NCBI GenBank assembly: GCA_022702705.1
Contig: CM040421.1
Location: 806,001 to 870,000 of the forward strand
Direction: 5' to 3'
DNA: 64,000 nucleotides
Origin: Papilionanthe hookeriana x Papilionanthe teres
Taxonomy: Eukaryota > Streptophyta > Magnoliopsida > Asparagales > Orchidaceae
The translations under genes were made by a program, and so were the position numbers. The notes beneath the pieces were generated by a model. The model made no database searches. It saw nothing but the letters and a program-made list of their open reading frames with translations, and was not told where the DNA came from. Positions 10,663-22,260 of this stretch are shown piece after piece (position 1 is the stretch's first letter; each line of letters starts with the position of its first letter).

Positions 10663-11540
10663 CACTTATAGTTTGTAATGAAGTTTGAGAATCAATCATT
10701 TGTCCTAATGAATTTTCTTCAATTGTATTATATGTTGAAGAAAATTTCATTCCAATTTGGTATATTTCCCTAGATAATGCAGCAACTTGAGATGCAACCA
10801 TTGAAATAGCATCATTATCATGAATATTAGCTACTTTCTTGGATTAAACTTTTCAGAGGGTCATTAAAAATTATTTGTAGCCATCTCTTCAATTAATGAA
10901 TAATCTTCATCAAATGGTTTAGACATAAATGAACCTCCAGCAGCAGCATCTATGATAGATCTAAGGGATCCTACTAACCCATTATAAAAAGTTTGAATGA
11001 TTAACCAGCCTGGTAAAGCTTTATGTAGACACTTTCTAAGGAGTTCCTTAAATATTTCTCAAGCTTCATGTATTGACTCTCCTTCATACCGAGTAAAAGA
11101 AGTAATATCATTTCTAAGCTTAGTAGTTTTTGAAGAAAGAAAGTACTTAGCCAAAAATTTTTGTCCTAAATCCCCCCAAGTTCTAATAGATCTAGGTGCT
11201 AACAAATTTAACATCTTAGCTTTATCCATTAATAAAAAAGGAAAATTTCTAAATCTGACATAATCAATTGATACATCATCATATTTAAATGTAGCACACA
11301 ATTCTAAAAAACTTGCTAGATGTAAATTTGGATCCTCTGATGGTGTTCCCCCCAACTGATTATTTTCTACCATTTGTATAATTGTAGGTTAAGTTCAGAT
11401 GAGTTAACCTCTATAGCAGACGTTTGAATACTTAAATTAAATTCATCTAATGTAGGGTATGCATAATCCCTTAAAGGTCTTTGTAAATTATGATGTTAAT
11501 TTTCAACAGTTTGACTATCCATATTATTTTGTCATGTGTT
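10663..11540 (-). pseudogene. gag: Athila-like gag (element E5), interrupted by the giant element
   Basis: Translation on - shows the Athila gag core: NLHLASFLELCATFKYDDVS, RTWGDLGQKFLAKYF, LRNDITSF, YEGESIHEA, then LIIQTFYNGLVGSLRSIID and NIHDNDAISMVASQVAALS. Gag forms the virus-like particle and packages RNA. The frame has stops and shifts and ends abruptly at SLQTIS where the giant LTR starts. The rest of this element should lie left of the window, beyond the giant element. Confidence 0.85.
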
Positions 11541-11846
11541 TGTCATTTCTTGAAAATTGGGAAGTCATTTTTTTTTTCTAATTTTTCTTATCGTTCATTC
11601 TAATTTAGATTCACAAGGTATTAAACCTTCAAATCCATAACTATGCAAACACAAAGTAAAATATTTTAGAAAATAAAACTTAAAATACTAAAGATATTTT
11701 TTTTTATTTTTGGTATTTTTCAATTTTTTTTAAAATTTGATTTTTACAAAAAATAATAAAAAACAAAATACTAAAATTAATTTTTAGTTCTTCTAAAAGT
11801 AAATCTACAATTTAAATATAATTTCAAAGCTAAAACATTTTGTCAC

Positions 11847-11866
11847 TATCTCCGGTAATGGCGCCA
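11847..11866 (-). other. Primer-binding site of element E5 (tRNA-Asp type)
   Basis: TGGCGCCATTACCGGAGATA on - follows the LTR end by a 6-nt spacer (AGTTTT). It resembles the Athila consensus that pairs with the 3' end of tRNA-Asp, with several changes. Confidence 0.8.
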
Positions 11867-11872
11867 AAAACT

Positions 11873-13475
11873 TGACCCGACCAGCAATTACACAGATATT
11901 TATACTCCAAAAGATTTCAAAAAATTTGTCCCAAATTATATTTATCGAATATTATGAATAAATGAAATTATTTAATAAATATAAAATAAGCATTCACACT
12001 AAGGGTACTATACAAGTATACATATCGTTTCAAGTAAAGTATAGTATTTTTTAAAATCCTCAGTATCGATCCCACAAGGAAAGCTATAACTCTTAATATT
12101 GACTTGTAAAACCTTTATCTAAACTGCAGATAAATATGATAGAAGATAAATGTTAGCATGTTTGCAAAAGATTAACAATAAATTTAAGCAGAAAGTATAA
12201 ATAAAGTTTAACAGATTTATAAAGTTTAAAAGACAAATAAAGTTTAAAAGTGAGTTTGAATGTTATGTAAAAATCTTTCCCATTGCAAATATATGTTAAT
12301 AAATGTAAGATTTGAATGATTAAAAATTTGAAATGATGTATTGTGACAAATAAGAGCATACCTATTCTTTACCTCCTCTCGTCCTAGTAAAGAACATTGG
12401 CTAACCTAAAGTTTGTCTCCATCTTGTGTAGTACTGCTAAGTAGATTTTAGCCTCTTAATTCTAGATTATCCATTGTGCCCTCTCTATAAGACCTACTAG
12501 GGACCCTTAGATCCAAACTTAAAATCAAATTGATAAAATAATCTAGTATATCACACTAGAAGCATCAATTCAACGCCCATCTAAACTTATCTCCATATCT
12601 ATTTGCACTCCCCCTTAGACGATCATGACGACTCTTTCCACAGTGAAGTGTAGCATTCACAAGTTGGGTGAAATCATAGCCCTCTCGGGTCATTATGTTT
12701 CTCAAAGTATTTTAACCTCACAAGTGGCCAATTTGCAAAGTCAATGAAGAATTGGTAAAAATACCATCACAATTTTTAAAATAAAAAGAATTCTTTATAA
12801 CCATTCCCATCTAACATGATTAATTCCCAAATGCAAGAAGAAATAAAAGGAACTACTCGGAACTTATGGAGATAAAAAAAAACTCATAATTTGTATTGAA
12901 AGCCAAATCTTAACAACAAAAACTTAAACAAAAATATAAGATACTTAATGTCTTCTCCCAACACAATTCATGGAGTCTCCTTCAAGCAATTCTCCAACTC
13001 TTACAGAAACTCTTACTCACACACACAAACACAAAAGTAAATCTTCCTAAAACCTCTTCCAAAGTCTCCCAAAGGTCTCTAAAAGTCTCTTCTAAGTCTC
13101 TTTTTTGTACAAAATGTGCCCCTATTAATAGATCTCTGAAATTAACCAAATGTTGATTTAAGCACCCTTCAAAATTTTTCCTGATTCAATGCATCTTCTA
13201 GAAAATTAGTTACTGGCGCTATAGTTCCATTCTAAGGTATTATAGTGCCCAGATCGCTCGATAGATGGTGATATGGCACTAAGGGTTGTGCTATGGTTCC
13301 ATACAATGTTCTTTACTTTTTCTTCATTTTGTCCTCATTTTCTATAAATGTCCATGCCATGTACCTAAAACCAAAAACATGCAAAATACCTTTCTTTAAA
13401 GTGAAATATCATAAAAAATGTGCATAAAAGGATCATGAAATATACAATAAAAATAGATAATTTTTAGGTGGATCG
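11873..13475 (-). mobile_element. 5' LTR of element E5 (Athila-like)
   Basis: About 1.6 kb. It shares with the E2 and B LTRs the signature ATCGATCCCACAAGG (12066-12080), the CAAGTATACATATCG string and the spacing to the primer-binding site. Its inner edge is TGACCCGA (LTR end ...TCGGGTCA on -). The outer edge GGTGGATCG has lost the usual CA. A GGCGCTATAG-type GC motif lies at 13215-13310. Confidence 0.8.
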
Positions 13476-14139
13476 GGCAGCTGGTCAAACCTGAGTGCTA
13501 TGTCAACAAGGTCGGGGTGGTCGGTTGATGCAAAGTGGTCGGTTAACCAGATCATTGTGATCGGTCAAACCAAAGTGCTATGCTGACCGTATTGGATTTG
13601 TTGATAGAGAAAAAGTGGCTGGTTGACCGAGTTGGTGCAACTGGTAGAACTAAAGTGCTCAGTTAACTGTGCCAAGAAGGCCGCTAAAACCAAATTGTTA
13701 GGTTGACTGGGCCGAGGTGGCCAATTGAACCAAAGTGTTTGATTGACTGGGTTGGGGAGACCCATCAAATAAAAGTGCTCGGTTGACTGGGTTAGGCGGT
13801 CAGTCAAACCGAAGTGCTATGTTGATATGACCACAGCGGCTATTCAAAGCAAAGTGCTTAATTAACTATGCCGTGGTGGTTAGTCGAACTAAAGTGATTA
13901 GTTGATCGGGTTGGGACAGTTGGTCAAATTAAACTAGCAGGTTGACGAGGTTAGGGCTGCCAGTCCAACCAAAGTGCTCAGTTGATCCAACTAGAGTGAT
14001 ATGTTAAATGTGCTAGGGTGGCCAGTCAAACGAAAGTGTTGAGTTAACCGAGCTAGAGCAGTAGCTCAAACCAAATTAGTAGGTTGACCAAGCTTGAGTA
14101 GCCAGTCGAACTAAAGTGATGTGCTGACCAGGCTGGGGC
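13476..14139. repeat. Minisatellite with ~40-bp unit
   Basis: About 16 diverged units of the form ...GGTCAAACCAAAGTGCTCGGTTGACCGG... follow one another; AAAGTGCT-like strings recur near 13689, 13729, 13769, 13808 and 13848. A remnant lies at 15735-15830, beyond the next LTR. The array abuts the E5 LTR, so E5 may have inserted into it. Confidence 0.85.
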
Positions 14140-15614
14140 TGTAAATTTGTCCTTTATCATGCTCAATTTCTTTTACATTTAACCCTTATTTTTGTTGAAA
14201 TTGCTCTTTAAAATAATTTATTTTTGTGTTAATCTTACAAATATAATAGGTAGGATGACTGGAGCTGAGATGGAGCAAAAAGGAGGCATAATGGAGCACT
14301 TGGGGAACATGTGATGGTTCTAGAACACTACCACCTAGGCTCCAGACTTGGGAGGCAAGGCACTACACCGCGGGGCCTTGGCATCAGCTTAGTGGCTCCT
14401 AAGCGTCAGTCTTCACCAGCTGTTAGACCCAGTGGCGCCTAGGCACCAGACGTGTGATGCCAAAGGACCATAAATGCCCGGGACATTTCTGTAATTACTT
14501 TACCATAAATTAGGGAGTTAAGATGGGGAGAGGTAGTTCAAGCAAGAACTCTTGGATCATTGTGAAGTCTTGGAGAAGCCAAGGAAGAAGAAGAGGGGAG
14601 TTTAGAGTAAGGATTTAATTTTTCTTCATTTTTCTTAGAGAGATTTGAGTGGGATTTGAGATAATTCTGTAAGGGAATACTTGTAGCAGTGCAGGGAGCA
14701 TTTGAAGATTACTTGCTGAGAAGTTTTCAACTATTGTCTCAGGGAGAAAGTTAGATGTTACATTCTATATTGTCTTGTACTATTTGTAAACTTATTTTAT
14801 CTAGATTTTCTTGATTATAAGATGATGAATTTTAGTGTTTTCTTCATGCACTGTGAGTAATTCCTTTATACCTTTCTCTTATAATGAATTATATGGATGT
14901 GAATTAGATGGATGTGTAAGATGTTAGTGTACTTTTTAGAATAGGTTTTGATTCATTAAAGTGATGGTTTTACTTTGTGCTTCGTTTACTTATCATTATG
15001 ACTAAAGGATATGTTAAAATTACTTGTGAACCCATAAAGACTCAGGAGAGCTATGACAAGAATAACTTGGAAGAATCACATTGCACTAGTAGGAGAAGGA
15101 GAAGTAGACCATAGGCAATGCAAATAGATAGGAAAATACTCTTTGATGGGATTAAAATTGGGTTTCTAGGGTAACAGGCAGAAACACTAACAAAGTTGAA
15201 CCAAACTTCTTTATGCACTCAAAAGAGAATAGAGAAGAGGATTGCTCCCATTTGTCACCTACTATAATTTTTATTTTAATTATTCCATTCATGCACATAA
15301 CTTAAGTCATTACAATGGTAGGGTAGTTTTTTTGTCTTGATTTTCCCACTTTTATTTAGTATTAGTAGAATCACTTTAAGAGTAAATTAATAGAATTAGT
15401 GATCATATAGTAGGATTAGTAAAATCAACTTAGACTAAATTTAGTTTCAGGCTAAGACTCATTATAGTAGGCTAGAAATTTTCTTAAGCCACATTACCAC
15501 ATTCCCTGTGGGATCGACAATCCAGACTTAATAATCCAATATTACTGACATGATGCATATAATTGTCTTGAAACACCTACTGTATAAATTTCACTTGAAC
15601 TAGGAAAGATGTTA
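14140..15614 (+). mobile_element. LTR of element E4 (Athila-like)
   Basis: The segment aligns in order with the E3 LTRs: GATGACTGGAGCTGAGATGG then a GC-palindrome region (14325-14460), TACCTTTCTCTTATAATGAA, and CCCTGTGGGATCGACAATC near the 3' end. A decayed primer-binding site follows, so it was a 5' LTR on +. Its left edge (TGTAAATT) is approximate. No gag or pol is recognisable downstream. Confidence 0.65.
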
Positions 15615-15618
15615 AGTT

Positions 15619-15640
15619 GTTGCCATCATTGCCAGGGACG
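15619..15640 (+). other. Decayed primer-binding site of E4
   Basis: GTTGCCATCATTGCCAGGGACG matches the TGGCGCCGTTGCCGGGGA type at most positions and follows AAGTT after the LTR end, as in the related elements. Confidence 0.55.
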
Positions 15641-15734
15641 AAGGTGTAGTGCCACATTGTTGCACAAATCAAGTTCTAGAATTCCTTAAATCCATTGAAG
15701 ATAATAAGTACATCCATCGGCACACTAGGTGAGT

Positions 15735-15830
15735 ATCAGTGGCCAACCAAATCAAAGTTGTCAGTTGACCTTGCCGAAGTGGCCAGTCGAGCCAAAGTAC
15801 TATACCGACCGAGCCAGGCCAACCTGCTAA
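15735..15830. repeat. Remnant of the ~40-bp minisatellite
   Basis: Two to three units with GGTTGACC-like and CCAAAGT strings match the 13476-14139 array, separated from it by the E4 LTR. Confidence 0.65.
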
Positions 15831-15839
15831 GGTAATGTG

Positions 15840-17150
15840 TGCATGTCGCATGCTCCAGGCAAAACATATGACACAATTCCAAGCAGCCGATCATGCTCCA
15901 CAACAATTCATACCCGCGTTATCGTCCTCGCATAGGATCCAAAGGTTTGACACCTAGATGTGCGACATAGCTACTTCTTGCTTTATCAAGGCACGTGGGG
16001 AGCTTTAATTCTAATCTATAGTAAGGAGACACTCAACGAATTTGCAAAATGGTCTAGCTAAAAAGATTTTCCCATTTCAAAACTCTTCCTAGTTTTGCAA
16101 GTGTGCTAGCTACAAAGCTTTTCTCACTTTGCAAAACCCAAACATTCCAAACTCTCCAAGGGAGGAACGGGGATGAAAAGCAAGCGGAGATTATGACTTC
16201 AACCCATTGAACTTTATGCTAGGGTTCACAACTTAAAGGAATCTGCTCGGCTCTATGAAGGACTTGGTTGTGCACTGATTCCTAACCTAAGGCCTCCTCA
16301 AAGAAAGCAGCGGTCCATCAAAAAAGCATGCAGCCAAGTCAACTAATGTCGACCATCACACTTACACCTTGTGAGTGACCAGAACTACACACCTATCAAA
16401 ACTAACCTTAGAGCAAGCTAAGAAAGAAAGAATTAAAGGGTGTAAGGAGGGTTATACCATCACAGTGGTTGCTTATCTTCCAACGATGTCCAAGAAGAAG
16501 CTCTAAAAAAGGGAGAGGATGTTCACATTTTTTCATACTACAATATCGTCACTATCCATCCACAGTAAAGCACTCTAGTGAAGTTTCTAACCACTAGGGA
16601 ATGAGGGATAAGGAGGTGCTTCAGTACAGGAGCTTGTTGGTGGCACAAAAAAATACAGAGGAGGGGGGTATATGCTCTGCCCTAGGCTCTGCGTACAAAG
16701 ATGGCGACGGTCAGCTGTGGGATGCCGGCAAGAGGTCCTCGCATCAAAGGAGGCTTCATTGATGGGAAAGGAAGCCCAATGAAGGGGGTTACGATCATGA
16801 GTGGTGAAGGAGATGCAAAGGCTAGGGAACTACGTGGGAGAGAGCTAGGGACAGCGGAAGCTGTACATTGGCATCAAGAGAGGCTAACGAGTCATCGCAG
16901 GCTAGGAGAAACGATCCATGCGTGCAGTTGGCCGAGATGGGGAGAAAGATCGAGCACTTACAAAAAGGGAGGCTTGGATGGGAACTTTGGCTTGGAGGAA
17001 AGCATCACCGCTAGGCGTTGCAGGTAAGAAGCACCAACCGACGAGCTTTGGGCATGAAATTGAGCTTCGAACGAGAGCAAGATGATGTGAGAGACTAGGG
17101 CACGCGAAAGTGTTTGAACCAAAGGTGGGGACTCACGTACATTTAAATAA
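15840..17150. other. Unidentified DNA
   Basis: No recognised protein, RNA or repeat family. An open frame on + at 16701-17027 (Gly/Arg-rich) has no domain I recognise and is probably chance in G-rich sequence. Confidence 0.5.
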
Positions 17151-17152
17151 AA

Positions 17153-17233
17153 TGTTATTTTTTATTATTATTATTATTATTATTGTTATTATTATTATTA
17201 TTACTATTATTATTATTATTATTTATTTATTTA
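17153..17233. repeat. (ATT)n microsatellite
   Basis: About 80 bp of TTA/ATT trinucleotides with a few substitutions, ending in TTTATTTATTTA. Confidence 0.95.
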
Positions 17234-17760
17234 AGATCCTCGATTTACGCATTACTGGCTCGTACATGAAATCGTAGCAAAATGGGTGTTCCTTTTAGAT
17301 AAAATCGAAGTTTAGGACATGCTCGCATAGCTCGTTTCATCATATGAGGTTATCCAAACAAATTCTCTAGTGAAAGATCCAATTTGAGCTTGTTTCACGC
17401 GTGACACAGGGAATGAGACATGCTGGCCCGCTCGAAGCCGTTCAACATACAAAAAATGTCGATTGGCCTTTGCATGAGTGATAGACAATTTATAACATAA
17501 CAATCCCGAAAAATTTCCCTTCAACACATGTTGAAAGGGATGTCTTACATTACATGAGTCAAAAAATGCTTCGAGCAAGGTTTCATAGTGCTCGAGCTAA
17601 TATCCTACACTCACGACATCAGAAATTGATAACAACAAAAGACCCCAACAAGTGTGTTGCATCATTAAGGCACACTGTACTTTTTGACAATTGATCAATT
17701 TTTTATTGAGCCTAGGTTACAGGTGTAGCCAACATGACCTATGCGAGGAAAAAAGCCACC
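17234..17760. other. Unidentified DNA
   Basis: No gene or repeat family recognised. It borders the degenerate array that follows. Confidence 0.4.
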
Positions 17761-19620
17761 CCTCGAGGGAAGGGAAGCAATGCACATGGGACTTTCATCC
17801 AACCCAAAAGGTGGGTTCAAAGGCTGTAGAGGCATAACCTAAGGATGGGTACAAGGGTGGTTAAGGCATGACCTAGCACAGTGGTTATGGGACCATAGAG
17901 GCATGACCACTAAGGGTAGGTTCAGAGGCCGTAGAGGCATGACCTATGAACAGGTTTAGAGGCCATAGAGGCATGACCCAATCTTGTCTTCCAGAGGCCA
18001 TAGAGACAAAACCATGCAAAAATCAAGGTGTTAAAACCTTGAATGTATGCACAACATCAATAAGGAATGTTTTCAGGCCTTACGATACTCATTGAAAGGT
18101 AGTTAGGATGGCTAGGGAGCCGCTTGCTAATTTAATGGGGAATGTTATGGGACCTCACATTGCAGTGGTAATAGGTTGACTATATCAAGTAGGAATGCCG
18201 AGAGACGTTTTCACGAGTTGAACGCTAGTCTGAATTGATCAATTAGGAGGGAGAGCCAAGAGACTCCGATTGCCCGGGCGAATTGACCAAGGCGCATGAC
18301 CTCAAAGCTTGCACTACGTCTGTGATGAAAGCTGAGAGTCGCACATCATCATCTAAGATATATTGAAGTTTGACTCGAGAGCCGAGCAATAAAGCTATAG
18401 GTTTCATGGGTTGTAGAGGCATGACCCAACCTGGTGTTCTAGGGGTTGTAGAGGCATGACCATGCTTCAAACAAGGTATTAAATCCTTAAAAGCTTGCAC
18501 AATGCCTATTAAGATTGTCGTAGAGCCTTACATCACTCTTAGAGAAGTTGGCAGGTTGGATAAGGAGTCCCCTATTACTTTAGCGAGCAATGCCATGGGG
18601 CCTCACATTGCTCACTAAGCAAAAACAGGTTGACTAGATCGAGGAGGAATGTTGAGGGACTTATTTCACACCTGAGTGCTAGTCCACATTAATCAGTTAG
18701 GAGGGAGAGTAAAGAGACTTTGATCCCCCTTACGAAGTAACCAAGTTGTGTAACCTTAATGCCTCTACTATGTCTGTGATGAAAGCTAAGGGTTTTACAC
18801 CATCACCTGAGAGGAGAGCGGGTTGGCTAGGAAGCTGAGTAATAAAACCACGATGAGATGTGATGAGACACTCTCATGAGAGGACTGACTAGAATGTTGT
18901 GTGATCTGAGAAGCATCTGAGTCAAAAAACTGAGAGGCAAAAAACTAGAGCCATCATTCAGAAGGAATTCACTCGAGACTTATATCCAACTCAAAGAAGA
19001 AGGCTCAAGGGTCATGGAGGAATAAACCTACATGGTGGTCCAGGGGCTTTAGAGGCATGGCCACATAGCAATCAAGGTATTAAAACCTCTAACGCCTAAA
19101 TTATGTCGCTGAGGTTTACCATCAAGCCTTATGTCACTCTTTGAGGGGTAGGTAGGTTGGCTAGGGAGCCCATCAATATAGCTAAAGAGTCAAGAAATGA
19201 GATGCTCTCACGAAAGGACCGACTAGAATGTTGTGTGGTCTAAGGAGGCATCAGATTCAAATGGCTGAGAGGCCAAAACTAGAGACTTCTTTAGGGAGAA
19301 ATGCACTTGAGACATATATCCAATTGAAGAAGAAGGTTCAGGGGGCGTAGAGGCACGACCCTATGTGATGTGATAAAACTGAAGATGTTTGAAGATGAAA
19401 TGTTCTCTTAATAGAGCCAAATGAGAGGTCATATGGCTCTAGTAACATCAAAGTATGTGGCTATCGTGTCAATGAATCATCAATAAATGAGACACACACA
19501 TGAAAGAACCAACTAGAATGCCACATGGTTCGAGAGGTGTCAAATGCTAGATGGGCAAAGCAGTCTAGCAATCCAAGACGAGTCGATGAGAATGAGAAAA
19601 GTGGTCTTCACCATACATAA
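17760..19620. repeat. Degenerate higher-order repeat array
   Basis: Short motifs such as GTAGAGGCATGACC recur near 17895, 17930, 17965, 18420, 18450, 19045 and 19350. Longer units also recur: GGAGGGAGAG with the following ~110 bp at 18247 and 18700, and GCCTTA...CTCTT blocks near 18078, 18523 and 19131. The step is roughly 450-600 bp. The copies are strongly diverged and no coding content is seen. Confidence 0.7.
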
Positions 19621-20349
19621 CATCATGGTATCATCAGATATCAAAATATCATGAACATACACGAATTAGCTGACTTGCTCAAGTAACCTAGCCAATACAA
19701 ATTGTCCCCTGACAAGATGATGAAAATTAACCAACCCAAACATGGTTCCGAAGGGGGTCAGATGAACAAAGCAATCCAACCTCATAATACCTTGGGGACC
19801 TTAGTGAGATGACTCCTGGTAGGGAGTTTTACAAGCATAGAAATGCCTGGCTTTAGCATGGACTAATTGTGCTGACATAGAGCTCAAATTAGTCAATATG
19901 CAACTTGGCATGGTGAGCAGGATCAACCAAGTTGAGGGAATCGCTACGGAGGCGATTTTCGAATGCACCCACAACAAGAATTTTGTTGGGAAGGCCTTTA
20001 AAGCTCCATCGACACTTTAGGATTTGAAAATCTCATTCTGGCATGGTGAACAAGCCTAAACCTGTCAGAAGAGGTATTGAAAAAGGTGCTGGATGCGTAG
20101 AGCGATTCATCCTTCTAGCTCTTTTGCATGATTTTAATAAAGTGAACCTCAGTGGGGATTTTAAGTGATCCCTACTTGGGGGATTCAATATAATCATTTT
20201 TGAGGATTTTCTTTAGCTGGCATAAAGATACTTATCTTATGCATGGACTAATTGAGGCTACAAATGGCTCAAATTAGTGTGTCATGCACTTTGAGATGGC
20301 GAGCAAAGTCGGTCAAAATACCATAAAAGTATTGAAGAGGGTTGGATGC
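19620..20349. other. Unidentified DNA
   Basis: No gene recognised. Short internal similarities (GGACTAATTG...GCTCAAATTAGT near 19858 and 20245) suggest a continuation of degenerate repeats about 390 bp apart. Confidence 0.45.
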
Positions 20350-22047
20350 TGATCAAACTAAAAATATACTAATTTTTATGCTATATTTTATAATGATATT
20401 GCACTTTAAAGGTATTTTCTCTTGTTTTTTTTTGTTGTAGGTACATCAAATTGAAGAATTTGGAGTGATTGGAGCAAAAGGAACAACAATGGACCAAAAT
20501 GGAGCATACCGGAGCAAAACGAGTCAAATCGGAGACTTTTGTGCTAGTTTCTGGCTCTTAGGCACCACCAGTTGGCTCATAGCCTCCAGGCAGTGGTGCC
20601 TATGAGCCAGAAATCGGCGCATAGCCGCCAGTGACGGTTTTTGGCATAACTTCTAGAAGAAACGTCGGATTTGAACTATTTTCAAAGCATTGCAAAGTGT
20701 GTCTCTTGGGAAATTCATTGGGAATGATAAAATAAACTTTTTAGAAGATTTCAGGTTGGTTAGAATAAGTTATTATGGAAGAGAAGTGTCTCTTGGAGTG
20801 AAAAGACACTTAAGGCACCATTTAGAAGATTCATTGAATGTGGACACTTTTTGAAGAGACACTTAAGCATATCTTGGGAAATTATAAAAACACTCTTGAA
20901 ATCTTGGAGAAGATGATAATTAGAAGGAGAAGATTAGAAAAGGAAAAAAAGACTTGGAGAAGAAGTAAAGGCTTGGGCGTGAGCCCAAGTGGGGCGACAA
21001 TGTGAAAGAGAAAGAGAAAGTGTGAGAGACTTTTTTCTTTTCTTTTCACTTTGTTCATGGAGAGGATTGTAAGGAGATTGCTTTTACTATACAAAGAGAG
21101 TTTGATTTCCATCAAAGATAAGTATTTTCATTGTATTTTGGTTTGAATTTGGTACTTTGTTTGTATGGATTCAAAGTGTTGTTCAATGAAAAGTTGTTGT
21201 TGTTTCTCCATGTGTAGTGAGTAGTTTTCTTTACTCTTCCCTCTTACAATGAATTAGTATGCATGTGTAGGATATAAAATTGAGTAGAGTTAGAATATAT
21301 TGTGATGATTTTATTTTGATCTTCATTTACATGTAAACTTGATCAACTTGCAAGTTAAAAATATGTTTTGAGAACATGTAAGAACCAATGCGGTATTGTC
21401 TCAGTCAGCTATTGGTAAAAATCACATGAGATTATATGGGTGTAAATGTAGTCCATATGGTTGAGTTCAAATAAATAGGGAGATATGCATGTTTAAGATG
21501 TGTAGAATTAGAGGACTTTAGGGTGAAAGACTAAAGCCCCTAATTTTGTTTGATGTGAATAGTTTTGTTATAAGATGTTAGCCCCCAGGTGGAGGGAGAA
21601 GAGAGAACTATAGAGTGAGAGCTAGTATCTTCCCTGCCTAACCCATATACAAGATTTTAAATCATCAAATTAACCTATGTTCTTTATAGAACCAAGTTAG
21701 GGTAAATAATATAATTTCTCTTATTTGAACAATCTCTCTCGCTACTTGTTCTACTTTACAAATGTCAGTAATTTCATTGTATAAGAAAAATTATTTAGTA
21801 TATATAAACCCCACTTTCTAACTTTCACTAAGTATATTAGTTTAGGAGTAGAAGTAGTATTGTAGTGATAATTTTTATATATAATCAAAACTAAACTTTT
21901 ATTGACCTTCCAATCTAGAGCGTGTTATTGTAGACTAGAACTTCTCTTAAAAGCCGGTGTGATTTACCACGATTTCTATGGGATCGATATTCGGGGTTTA
22001 ATCAGAAAACTCTATATTACTTGATAACGATATTCAAAACTCAATCA
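20350..22047 (+). mobile_element. Left LTR of deleted element E3 (Athila-like)
   Basis: It begins TGATCAAACT and is similar over its whole length to 24059-25774. It contains a GC-palindrome region (20570-20640) and GTGGGATCGATATTCGG near its end. The sequence after it has no primer-binding site and enters the integrase tail directly, so an internal deletion joins this LTR to the 3' part of the element. Confidence 0.8.
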
Positions 22048-22260
22048 CAAGAAGAACCTAAATTGAATGATGAAATCAGTAAAATATCTCCCAAGAAAGA
22101 GTTATTCAAAATCATAGAATGACATATTTTGTGGTATATAGACAAAATGAATGAGATTCTGATGTTAGGGCAACCAGAGTAAACATTGGATACATCGGGT
22201 CGTCGATGTTAGACCAAGCACTTCGTGGGAGTCAACCCATGGTTATATTTATTATTTGTC
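22048..22260 (+). pseudogene. Integrase tail and conserved post-integrase block of E3
   Basis: Around 22150-22190 the + strand encodes ILMLGQPE followed by a stop codon, matching the LMLSQPEH end of integrase in element B. It is followed by GTCGTCGATGTTAGACCAAG and CACTTCGTGGGAGTCAACCC, the + equivalent of the block at 49930-49985. All of gag, protease, RT and the integrase core are missing here. Confidence 0.75.

Noticed and set aside
16701..17027. 108-codon frame on +
   Set aside because: No domain, no conserved neighbour, lies in degenerate repeat-like DNA.
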